Below are positions 11,485 through 22,800 of a stretch of 64,000 nucleotides of DNA, piece after piece. Each line of letters begins with the position of its first letter. The stretch's first letter is position 1. A model generated the notes under the pieces. That model worked only from the letters and a program-made list of their open reading frames with translations, was not told the origin of the DNA and did not search any database. The translations under genes and the position numbers were made by a program. The DNA comes from Arion vulgaris. Taxonomy: Eukaryota > Mollusca > Gastropoda > Stylommatophora > Arionidae. The stretch lies in assembly GCA_020796225.1 (NCBI GenBank), contig CM036754.1, positions 67,014,000 to 67,077,999 on the forward strand, read 5' to 3'.

Positions 11485-12060
11485 AAAGCCAAAGGATTGA
11501 CTTCATTGCGCCAGGTTTGAACCCATATGGCTTCGTCCGCCTTCACAGAAATGGCACGCCACCTGCCGAGAGTATTGCCCAAAGCATGAACCTCGTAGCT
11601 CCTGCAATAATCCTAGTGGTCTCTGAGAAAAAAATGCACTCATGGACAGAACGGTGCAGTCAAGATTCAAACCCATGACCTTTGGAAGCACAAGGCAAAA
11701 GCTTAACCACAGAGACCTCCAAGACAAAATGAAAACAGATGTATCAGATACAGGGCACCTTGTATACGATAGACAGATTTTTAAGAGAGGTGTCGCCCGC
11801 TGCCCAGCGGTTCGTAGCGTTGGACTACGGGTGACTATCCTCTGTGTGTGCGAGCTCAATTCCGCGGGATGGCAGAAAAAGCCACAGATTCCCAGATTTT
11901 TGTGGCACCGAACCAAAGGGTTACGATGTCCATGGCACCGAGCCGAAGAGCTGAAACGCTCAAGTGCTTCTGGATCGGAGAAAAAAAAAAGAGAGGTGTC
12001 ATGGAGGTGAACTTCCAGACAGGATATGCTATAGAATGAACGATGTATCTCACATTTCAA
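11485..12060 (-). mobile_element. tRNA-like SINE-rich unit (family S9)
   Basis: In antisense, 11680-11735 carries CTCTGTGGTTAAGC (A-box-like) and GGGTTTGAATC (B box). A second B-box-like GGGTTCAAACC lies at 11510-11520. A family S3 SINE is inserted at 11795 with a clean target duplication, so this unit is the older one. Overlapping open frames on both strands here are not genes. Confidence 0.5.
11795..11988 (+). mobile_element. tRNA-derived SINE (family S3), full copy with TSD
   Basis: Flanked by GAGAGGTGTC (11785-11794 and 11991-12000), ending in a poly-A tail. It has the head CTGCCCAGCGGTTCGTAGCG (A box TAGCGTTGGAC) and GCTCAATTCC, a B box at the right spacing, then a body with two direct half-repeats GGCACCGA..CGAA. 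The GAACCAAAGGGTTACGATGT segment is shared with the copies at 16105 and 55275. Confidence 0.9.
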
Positions 12061-12149
12061 CCCATATCCACAAAATAACTATACTTAAAAATATTGCAAC
12101 TTTGAATGGTTTAAAAAATTTTTTTTTTTTTTAATTTAAACTTTTTTTT

Positions 12150-12395
12150 TAATCGCCTGTGTGGTGCCCATAAGGGAAACAAAGAATAGTACCACTGCGA
12201 CCACAGGGCATGTTGCAAGAGGCGACTGATGTAGGACCTAGGAAGCTTCCTAGTAAAAAAAACATTGCAGAAATCGGATATACTGGCCTACTTGTAGGCG
12301 CATAGCTGGCACAATGTACAATCACTCTTAGGCTCAGATCACATACAAATCACACAGAGTGGTTAACAAGTGGTCGTATGATGGAGAAGAAGAAA
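12150..12395 (+). mobile_element. SINE family S1
   Basis: Starts CGCCTGTGTGGTGCCC and contains AAAGAATAGTACCACTGCGA, the GAGGCGACTGATGTAGG core, GAAATCGGATATACTGGCC and the GAGAAGAAGAAA tail. Confidence 0.85.
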
Positions 12396-12419
12396 CATTT
12401 TTATACCAAGAGGTATATT

Positions 12420-12645
12420 GAGTAATACAGTGTTATCATTGACTGTCGGTACATGATGGGTGATGTGATCCAACATCTAGCCAGCCATCTTTCCTAGTGC
12501 TTTTTCTGGTACCCAATTAAGGCTGGGTCGACCTGAGATCCGTTACAGTTAGACAAATATTCCAAGCCCACTGTGGAATCGAACCCGGGCCACTAGCCTA
12601 AGAAGCAAGTTCACTAACAACTATGCCACTGTGACTCTCAAATGT
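12420..12645 (-). mobile_element. tRNA-derived SINE (family S5)
   Basis: In antisense: GTGGCATAGTTGTTAGTGAA (A box), then GGGTTCGATTCC (B box), then AATATT and the body CCTTAATTGGGTACC. The same order is found at 24375-24618. Confidence 0.8.
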
Positions 12646-12649
12646 TGTT

Positions 12650-13990
12650 GTTATCTGTCATCAATTGTCAATTGTATGTACATAAAAAAAACCATACTAA
12701 AAAGATCAAATTAACTTAGTGAGATAAATCTTGATTAGTAAAATATACAGAACAAAGTATGATCAAAATTTGAAAATATATATATATAAAATAGAGACTA
12801 TCACTAAATATAAAATAGAGACTCTACCACTACTCAGACAGGATACTAATAATATAAAGGTATTTTATCTGGTTGTAAAATTAGAAATAAAAGCATATGT
12901 TATTAACATTTTAGTGTATGCTTTACATACATATATATACACAGGCACACATACAAATATATATAAGTGCCAGAAGTTGCCTACTGTATTAACTGACTGA
13001 TTCAAGTTCAATCATACATGCTAACACTGCGGATAAATGCAAAAAAAAACCCAGAAATCTAACAACAAAGAGTTGTGTAATGAGAGAAGTGAGGGTTGAC
13101 CACTAAAGTATGCAAGACAAGAATTAAGGTATCATCACTAAAGTATATCAGTAGAGAAAGAAGTAAGGATTGACCATTGATAATAATAATAGCCCTCCAT
13201 CGCAAGTCATGATGACAACAGCCTCTGATGTTTGCTGCTACACCTCTCTGGTGTGTGCGGAGGTGACTGTAGAGTTAAATCCTAGAACACAATCCCCTAC
13301 CACAGGTGGGGCTTACATGATCATAGACATGTGGGTGTTGTGTGTTCTGTCTTTTCCTCAGCTTGTTTCTCTCTGCCTCAATGGCATGACGATTCTCAGT
13401 TACGTGAGCTCCTCTGTGTTGTTACAGCATGTGCAAGATGAGAAGTAAGGGTTGACATAAAAGTATGCAAGACAAGAAGGGATGACCACTAAAAATATTT
13501 ATATATCTGAATATATATAATTCTCTTAGTCTGTCCCACTGAAATGAACTTTGAGGGGATATTTGAATGACCCTTGTTAAGTGTACCAATTGGCACTGAT
13601 GTTACTGTGTGATTGATATGTTGGATATCATATTTTAGAATAGATTTAAATATGGCACTGAAGTAAAAATACATTGATTTTAAAAAATGAACAAATCTGG
13701 AAATCAAATCAATCGCACTATACCATTATAAGATTAGTTTGATATTCATTTGACTAAGAAATTTCTTATTAAGTGTTTCAGAAACAGAATTTTGTCATAT
13801 TTAATAACCTTCAATGTCGTTTTGGTTGTTGTATGTTTACAAAACTTGGAACACATCTCATTCATGTGGATAATGAAATGAAGAATAAATCGTAAGTTCA
13901 ATCATTTGATTTGATCATGTTGGTCTGTCATTACAAACAGACTTTTACCTAATATATTCCTTTTGTACTGTTATTTGTTACATAGAGCAT
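12650..13990. other. AT-rich sequence with a small repeated phrase
   Basis: Holds dispersed repeats of AAAGTATGCAAGACAAGAA and GTAAGGRTTGACC around 13095-13480 and a GC-richer block at 13190-13440 of unknown origin. No gene was recognised. Confidence 0.4.
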
Positions 13991-14510
13991 GCAAGCAATT
14001 TCTCCATACAATTACATCCTAGGCAACTCGCTTAATCTCTTCCATGGAATTAAGTTCGATATTTCTCGCCTTCACAGTAAAGTTTGTTTCAGGGTTTCTC
14101 TAGGGTGTCCCTTCTTTCTTGAACCATTTGCCTCCCACTTAAATGCTTGCTTTGTGATTCTTTGATCATTTCTTCTCAGAGTATGCCCAGCATATTTTCT
14201 CTTTCTTTTAATAGTTGTTACTAGTGGTTGACCAGACATTTCTCTGATTGTATCACTTCTTCTGAATTCACCCAATTTGATGTTCATTATTTTCACAGAC
14301 ATCAATTGTCAAATGCATTCAACTTACATGTTATGTCTTCAGTCATTGTTCAACTCTCACAGGCATATGTTAGGATTGATACAATGTTGGAGCTGAAAAT
14401 TCATAATTTAGTTTTAAAACTATATAACTTGGAGTTTTATATTTTATTTAGAATTTTGAAAGCTGATGTTGCTTTGACAATTCATAGCATAATTTCTTTT
14501 TTAGTATCAT
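13990..14510 (-). mobile_element. LINE 3' end (family F)
   Basis: Antisense reads MNIKLGEFRRSDTIREMSGQ, then [20 protein letters not shown] and KKGHPRETLKQTLL. This is the GH..RR.DQRI.K.A..W......R.GRPR.TL block. Parallel copies lie at 48710, 56480 (same strand) and 26430 (opposite). Confidence 0.75.
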
Positions 14511-14595
14511 TTGTGCAGTAAAAAATGCAACCCAAATAAGTGGGCTGTTATGTTATTTTTATCATTTTGGATTCCAGTGTGATATCTGCATTTAT

Positions 14596-14645
14596 TATAT
14601 ATATATATATATATATACATAAACACACACACACAATATATATAA
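14596..14645. repeat. TA/CA microsatellite
   Basis: Run of about 11 TA units followed by about 7 CA units. Confidence 0.9.
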
Positions 14646-14965
14646 ACTTTGATGGGGTGATCGATAGCAAGATGATAACACACTGCACTAGGGACCCCAT
14701 GCCATGGAAATTCCAGCCAGCTCAGGTCAAAAGTTCTCGGTATGCACATGGCTGGACTACAGATCTAGATCCTTAACTTGAACCTGCTGCCTTGTAGGTC
14801 GGCTGGGGACAGTTAAAAGCTAACAGAGAGTGAACCCAGTAAACGCTGGTTGAACACATCACCGAAGGACAAGCACCAGAGCTCCAAATGGTGCTGAAGA
14901 TGTGACGTAAAACGGCCTTGGCTAAGGCAGTTTATATATCACAATAAGAATGATAAAAATGGCCA
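14640..14965 (+). mobile_element. SINE-like unit (family S4)
   Basis: The block ACCGAAGGACAAGCACCAGA, GCTCCAAATGGTGCTGAAGA and TGTGACGTAAAAC recurs in antisense at 44297-44360, so it is a dispersed repeat. The tRNA-like promoter boxes are not clear. Confidence 0.5.
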
Positions 14966-14988
14966 CAAAGAACAATCGAGAGAGAGAT

Positions 14989-15215
14989 CCTTAACTTGAG
15001 GATCTAAATTACAAATACCTCTGAAGTCGGAGTAAGGCTCGCCTCACTGGTGATAAAGAAAACCAGCCTTCGTTCAAAAATGAGCCGCTGAAGTCGGAGA
15101 AGGCAAGCCTGTCTGGCGAGGGACACTGATAATAAGGAAAGCAGGCCTTCACGCAAAGATCAGTCAGAAGTACAGTACCAGGCACCCTGATTATGCCTGA
15201 ATTCATAGCGGGTGA
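14989..15215 (+). mobile_element. SINE central domain (family S8), partly duplicated
   Basis: TACCTCTGAAGTCGGAGTAA, then TGAAGTCGGAGAAGGCAAGC, TGTCTGGCGAGGGACACTGA and CAGGCCTTCACGCAAAGATC. The first half is present twice. This domain recurs at 2556, 35359, 43064, 49076 and 54640. Confidence 0.7.
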
Positions 15216-16104
15216 ACGTAAGAAGAATTTAAGTTTGATATATGTTCTTCCCCAACTTCTGGAGTAAAATAAAGACAACGAACAGGTAGCTAGAAGAATA
15301 AAAAAAAACAAGAGCTCGAGATGTGAATCTACAGAAAAAAGTGTGCATTTTACTGATAGAATAAAACAAATAAATGAAAGAGTACTTGAAAAATTATAAT
15401 TATTAAAACTGAAAAATTTGGTGAAAAAATGTACATGTGCATGGAAAATGTGCCTGTAATGTGAAATGTGCAGGAAAAAATGGACCTAATAAAAAAAGGA
15501 GGGTTAAAGTTGTATGTCACACTGGTATTACTAGACTGATACTGGGATCAATAGACTGTTACTGAGATTACTGGATTTATACTGGGATCATTGGAACATA
15601 CCAATCATGTCAGAAAATGCAACTAAAGCGGGCTATGCATGAGGTCTGCAACCTATCAACATCGTCAATAAACTATGCAGAAACTGACAGAGCACATACA
15701 TGCTGAAGATATAGAGCAATAAATCCAACAGCAGGCACTCCTATGCTTCTAAGAAGCCTAATGAAGCCAAGAAGAATGTTTACAATAAGACAGCAGTGAA
15801 GCTGAACCATTACAAAAAATACAAATCTCAAAATATATACATCAATACAAACTGATACCTCCTTCTTATCTTCAGTTTTAAAACATTGTCTTGCGCAAAG
15901 TGTAGAAATTTCATTTTTAAAGTATATTTTACATATAAATTGCATGTTTTCGATACAGCCAACGAGAAGATATAATAACTAAAGTATAGATTACTACTCA
16001 AGTTTATCTTTGAAACATATGATCAACTTACAGGATATATTAGAGATGGATAGATTTATACCAAGGCAGATCACTGCTCAGATATAAGGATGTCTGCAAG
16101 GCCT

Positions 16105-16318
16105 AAATGTTTTTCTTTCCCCTGATACAGAAGCACTTGAACTTTCAGCTCTTCGGCTCGGTGCCATGGACATCGTAACCCTTCGGTTCGGTGCCACAAA
16201 CACCATAAATCTGGAGAGCCTGGTGGTTTTTCTGCCAGCCCGCGGAATTGAACCGCACTCACAGGGGCTTGTCACGCGTCGTCCAACGCGCTACAAACAT
16301 GCTGGGCAGGCGGGCAAC
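16105..16318 (-). mobile_element. tRNA-derived SINE (family S3)
   Basis: Antisense copy with the tRNA-like head (GTAGCGCGTTGGACGACG, B box GGTTCAATTCC), the two GGCACCGARCCGAA half-repeats and a 3' end next to 16105. Imperfect GCCTMAAT direct repeats may be its target duplication. It splits the LINE fragment that continues at 16320. Confidence 0.85.
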
Positions 16319-16319
16319 A

Positions 16320-16500
16320 ATGCCTCAATAAAGAACTTTTGGTCCCAGCAAATGGGAAAAACCAGCTGATTACAAAGTTGTGTGGAAAGCGACATTGCGC
16401 AAGGGCAAAGTCTTTTTAAAAGAGAGTTATGGATACAAGAGAGAAAAGCGAAAACTCAGAAGTTGTCACAGTTGTCAATTGACAGTCTGTAAAGAGAAAA
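16320..16500 (+). mobile_element. LINE 3' end (family H)
   Basis: GGTCCCAGCAAATGGGAAAA, ACCAGCTGAT, GAAAACTCAGAAGTTGTCAC and CAATTGACAGTCTGTAAAGA match the 3' tail shared with 34230-34440 and 60780-60900. Confidence 0.7.
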
Positions 16501-16693
16501 AAGGACATATACATATATAGATAGATATCATTTGCCACAAATAGATAAATTACCAATACAAATTTGAGGATGCTATTAATACATACTGTAATAACAATAT
16601 AAAAATGTGGTTTTATCAAAAAACAACACTCGCGAACATCCTGCTTTATCAAGATACACACATCTACTTTTGACAAGATATCAATGTGGTCAA

Positions 16694-16838
16694 TTAACTC
16701 CAAACATCAGAAGAATAGCGGCCCTTTGATTGCAATTTTTTGATGTAGTCTTCTGCGTCTGCAGTAGCCATCTGTCCCTTGGCAGTGAGAATTTTCACCA
16801 GCATACCATGCACTTCTTTGGCCATGTTCTTGGCATCT
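16694..16838 (-). CDS. POR: POR coding exon 14 (C-terminus)
   Basis: A 145-bp exon completing [15 protein letters not shown] and ending [14 protein letters not shown] followed by TAA at 16694-16696. The penultimate Trp stacks on FAD in known PORs. Acceptor CTACTATCAG. No canonical AATAAA was seen on the minus strand directly downstream, so the 3' UTR end is not set. Confidence 0.96.
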
Positions 16839-19800
16839 CTGATAGTAGAAGAAATAGTAGTTTCATAAATTTGCATACAGTAACACTGGAAACAGTATTT
16901 TATTTCTATATTACGTTAATCCTTTAAACCCTTGCCACCTGTACCTTAAAAACCTATTTCCTGAGCAAAAACAGTACCTACCAGAGTGGTATTAAAAACG
17001 GGATAATTCAGCACAACTAAGTGCTCTATAATCTGTTTTTGACATACCCCATTATATCAGATATTCCTACATACATTTGCAGTAGACCAAACTGTATTAA
17101 ATTTACTTGATATATCTCAATAATGTTGGTACTGTGCCATCCCAGGAAATAAAAAAAAAGGCAGACAAAATGGCAAGTGCCAGAGGGAGCATAGTGCAAC
17201 CTTCCTAAACACAAAGCTTCATAGAATCAAAAACACTCCTGATTCATTCCAGATAAAACAAAGTGGAGGAAACAAGTGAATGATACAACACAGAGCATGA
17301 TAGTATAAACTTCAGACTTAGAATGAGACGCTAGTCTCTGCACACAGCCATAAAATGGACCTGCCTCTGTAGAGCACCAAATCAGTGCTCAGAGTACATC
17401 CTGCAAGACTGCTCCAGTTTGAACAGTGTAAGAACGATAATCTAGCCATCATGAACAACCCTTCAGAACCAATGAAAACTAAGCACACTGCCCTGTTTAT
17501 AATTCATACCAGAACAATTGCATAGCAAAAGTTGATCACAAAAGAAGAAGAGAAAGTAGCAGTATAGTGATGGCTGCTCAATGGTTTCTTTCAAAACTTA
17601 CCCACAGATGTAGACATGACCATTGTTGTTGAGCACATTCCATATCTCATCATGGTTTTGGTCAATCAGATGCTGAACATAGACCTTTTGGGTCTGGTCT
17701 CGGGAAAAGGCTGAGTGTAGAGTCAACACTCCATTGCTGGCAAAGTCCTTCAGTTCATCCTTATAGATAAAGTCCACATTGCTGTTTCGACAGCCAAAGT
17801 AGAGAATTGTCTCACCAACAGGCTTCCCTAAAACAATGTTTGAAAAAGATAAAAAAGTTATTTTCTATAGCATGTAAAGTCAAAGAATGAAAATGTAACC
17901 AAATAATCTCAGAACTAAGAGAGGAGACGAGTTGTCTCCCTCACCATCATTCTTTCTTCTTGTCTCTGATCCTGTTATGCTTTATCAGAGTCAGGGTATG
18001 CAAAGATTTCTGACAGGTGCCATCAAGTGCGTCTTGTATGTAGTGGTTTCTACCATCTCAGATATTTCTGTTGCCATTGTTTGCATTGGCAACCTTTGAC
18101 TTTGAATTCATGGTATCTGTTGTGTTTACACCCCTTTAGTAATGTTCGTTGTGGGGTAATGTTGAATGGTAAATGTGTTACATGGAGAAACCATTTGGTC
18201 CGTTGTTTTTATTTTAATATGATCTAGCACTAGAGGTGGTGTTTTAAAATGTTTCTAATAGTTTCATTTTTGTATCTGATCTCTCCTTGTTACTGCCACC
18301 ATTTTTTTGCAGGCATATCAGTTGTAATTTTCCATTACTCATTTACTGTTAGTGTCTAATTTTGGTCCTGGTAACACAATGTTCAGATGAAGACAGTATT
18401 CCTTGCAAAGCAATGAAAAGATTTCACTATAAAGCTCACCATCTGAATGAATACAAAAAGCAAATGCAGCCAATGGAATATTATCTGGTGTAATAGTAAG
18501 GAAGAAGGACACAAGAAATACACAAGAACATGGGCTACAAACAAATATTTGTGAAATATGATCTTTGCTGAAATATAGCACCATGCCCCAACACCAAAGA
18601 TACTATCGTCTATTCCTGCTGTGCTTTCAGCATTCAGGACTTGAACAGGTCCATACTCTGGACAAGGTAGGTTTATTATGCATCCGTGGTGAAGGCCTTG
18701 GCATTAGATGCAGGAAAAATTATTAGAGGTTTATAGTATAGGGTTGCTAGAATGACTACCCAATCAAATAAATTGATGCAAAAGTGATCACTGTCAAAGA
18801 ATATATAAACCAGGTTTCCAGCAAGGAGTTTCTATTGATGTTGTATAGCAACAAACAAAGTAATTAAAAAGAGAATACATACCTTCATCTTTGAGATAAT
18901 TTCTCTCCTGAATGAACCCTCTGAATGGAGCCAATCCTGTACCTGGACCAATCATAACGATTGGTGTTGAAGGCTTGTAAGGCAGACGAAATTGTGACTT
19001 CATGGACATAAATTGGGACACGAACCTTATGTCCGTTGTTGTCACCTGGTTTTTTTGTGGCTAGCCATGATGTACATACTCCTTTAGTGGGACGATTAGT
19101 GGGTGTGGTGTACTCAACCAAGACTGCGGTGATGTGGATGCTTGTTGGGTGCACCTGTGGAAGCATGTAGTATAATGAGAGCAAATCATAATCAGGCAGC
19201 CTGCTCTTCCTGATTTTGAACTGCCAAGGGTTCTTTTGTGCGTCCAACTTGAACACAGCACCTACATTTTATTGTCTGTCTCCGATAGTACTAGGAAATC
19301 GATCTCACCTACACTAAGATCAGGGATCTCTAGAAATATATCCAGATGGCTCAACGAGGGAGCAAACTGAGTACCTTTCAAATGAGAGGCAAGCACATAA
19401 CCTCTACGCCACAGAGACCCCAGTGGGGTTTTATGTCAATAAAATCAAATTAGTAATCAATCTGTAGAAATGTGTGTCCTATTGGACAATTATTTCTCAG
19501 ATTATTTAGTGGTTGAGTTAGTGCTAACAATCCAAATTTATATATTTATATTAAGGGACTTTTTTACAGAAACTACAAAGGAAAAACTGACACACAAACA
19601 GTTAGGAACTGTTTCAGCATTATGTTCTATTAGGAACATTGGATTGGAAAACTAATGTACATGTTAGTGATAAAGTGCAGACCAGAGAGAGAATGAGAGA
19701 CCAAATATGAATGGGTTTAGATTAGACAAGTGGACGAATTGATAGAGAAATGTTCTAGGTACAGAATAATGCAATGAAAAGGACGCCTTCGTCGCCTTTG

Positions 19801-22800
19801 TAGTGAGGACGATGATTTTCTTGAGAGAGCTCGCGAGATGCTTGATTTCTTTCGTAGGCGCCTATACCCAGAGAGGGTGCTTGTCTCGGCTATGCATCGA
19901 GTTCAGAAAATCACTGGCAGGCCCTTACCAGTCAGCATAGGACTACTAACTCTGACAGAGTAAAACTTATCTTAACTTACCACCCCATAGTTCCCTGGTG
20001 AAAAATGTTTTATTCCGTCATCTGTCTCTCCTTAGATCAGATCCTGAGACCCGTTCTGTCTTCCCCAACTATCCTTTGGTGTCTTACAGACGGGACAGAA
20101 GTCTTAAGGATATGTTGGACACAGTCGCCTTAAGTCCAATATCCATACTCATTTTGGCACTGTCCAGTGTGATCGTCGGCGTTGCAACACGTGTGCTTAT
20201 GTGATACAGACGCGTACTGTATCTTTTCCTTTAGGCACGTTTCTTATTGACGATGGGTTCACATGCGTTCGTAATCTTATCTATGCTATTATCTGTAAGC
20301 TGTAACAAGGCTTATATCGGCGAGACAGGCAAGAGGCTCAGTGACCGATTCGCCCAACACTTACGCGACATACGCCAATGCTCTGTGACCCCTGTAGCCA
20401 CCCATTTCAATGACACTGGCCATTTAGGTGCTCACGATGTCCAGGTCACAGCCATCCGATCATGTTCCTCGGATGATCGCAGTCGATTTGCTCTGGAGAA
20501 TCGGTTGATTTCTTTGTATGGTACCTTGCGACCACGCGGCTCAACGTATTACATTCTTATGCTTCTTAGTACTTTCTCTTCCCATGCTTTGTAATCTATA
20601 TGGGTATATGTTGCATGTATTCATGTTATATTCCATTCTTATGCTTCTTAGTACTTTCTCTTCCCCTGCTTTGTAATCTATATGGGTATATGTTGCATGT
20701 TTTCAAGTTATATATTTACTAGATGTTTCATTGTTTCTTTTCCTTTCTATTTCTAGTTTTTATGTGTGTTTTTGTGTTACATTTATTTCGTTATTCGTTT
20801 TATTCCAGATTTTCCTTAGATACGTTGGTATTTGGTCGTCCATTTGTGTTTCATTTTAATTTGTCACTCCTGTTTGTTCGTTTGCTTGATAAAGGCCTTG
20901 TTGGTCAAACGTTGCTGTATTTTGTCATTGTTTTTGTAATTTGTAAAACTACAGTACTTTGTAATTACGTGTTTTGCCAATCAAATAGTTTTACTGCAGT
21001 TCCATATATATATACTGAATGAAAAGGACAAGATACAAACATTTTCTCTACAGGATAAATACATATATATAATAATAAACTTTCATCTTCAGGACAATAC
21101 AGCACATACATCTAGAGGACAACACAGCACATACATCATCAAGACAACAACTACATCTTCAGGACAACAGATGTGATATCTTCAGGACAACAAATATGAT
21201 ATCACATTGCATATGTTGCAAGAGGAAATATACATGTGTGAAGAAGTTTTACTTTTATTAATTTGCCCGTGTTACACCCTTACATTTATCATCCTATTTA
21301 ATCTACGAATTGTCATGGATTTCTTTTGATTAGTCTCTTTTATTGCCTTAATTATGGAGTCGAGATATACAACATTTTCAACTTCTTCATTCACTGTTGA
21401 TGGTAATTTGATGGTTGGTATCATGTTTTATCAGGGACATATTCTTAGCTCTCTTAGAACAAAGTCCCACTAGTAATGCACTAATGCAGTTTCCCCTGAC
21501 AATGAGCAATGTCAACTTACAGTAAACATCAAGTAACAGTCCCACTAGAAATGCACAAATGCAGTTTCCCTGACAATCAGCTAAGCTGACTCACAGTAAA
21601 CATAAGAAAAGATAACTCATACAAATATAACCAAATATCACAGGTTGTTGTAGATGACATACCTTTGGTGATGATGATATTGAATAGAAACGTGGCTGTA
21701 ACCGAGGTAAGAGTTCACATATATGGTCAAGGGGAGGTTTGAGAGATGGAAGATCTTCTAGCACAGCTAGTATGTTCCTGTGATCTTGATGTATCCATTC
21801 ATTGTAGAGTTTCTGTGAATTATATGATCATGATTTCATCAAGTAACCAGATAAAATATATCTACATACATTGAAGACACTCAAGATGAGGATGGAGAGC
21901 CAAGATGGAAGAATTCATAAAACACAAGACTCACCACACAATCAGCAATACAACAAACTTTACTCAGAGATGGATGGAAACTCTAGTTCTATGAGCCATA
22001 TCTCAACAAAAACTGATAGATGTCAGTACAGATATCTTTGTAAATGCGATTCTTCTTTGAATGCTCCGTATCGACCAATTGTTAACCACTCTTTGTGATT
22101 TGTATGTGATCCAAGCCTAAGAGTGATTGTATACTGTACCAGTTATGCACCTACAAGTAGGACAGCACATCCAATTTCTGCAACGTTTTTTATTTACTAG
22201 ATTTACTAGGGTAGCTTCCGTAGGCCCATACCTCAGTCGCCTCTTATGACATGCCTTGTAGGTCGCAGTGTTACTATTCTTTGCTCCCTTGAGAGTCCGG
22301 GCAACACACAGGAGAAATGTGAATCAGAATACAAGATAAGAGACAATGTTTATTTAATACATCCTAACTAATCAGCATAACTGAATAATTATTTCTCAGA
22401 ATGCAGTCGTTTATCTGTACCTTGCCCTCATCTGAGGCTTGGGTCATTGTCTTGAGAAACTCCTTGTCCTTGATATTATCTGTGTATTCAGACAGTTCTC
22501 CCAACACATGGGTACGGGGTGTTTGGGTTATATCAATGTAATGTGTCAGTGCTGTTCTGTATGTGCATGGGCAGGGGAATGGATGTTTCTTGCTGGCATC
22601 CTCTAGAGAAGACAAAATTAAAAAAAATTAGAATTACATGGAATGGATGTTTCTTGCTGGCATCCTCTAGAGAAGGCAAAAGAAAAAATTTAATAAAAGA
22701 TGAAGTTTTCAAATTAAATTTCTCAAATATATTTGATATGTAGTTGTTAATGGTGGGACAGATTAGCATAATGCTTATTCGTTCGCCTATCAACTCGGAC

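Noticed and set aside
11503..12060. 185-codon minus-strand ORF and its overlapping plus-strand ORFs
   Set aside because: The region is a SINE with a clean target duplication inside another tRNA-like repeat; the frames cross the insertion borders.
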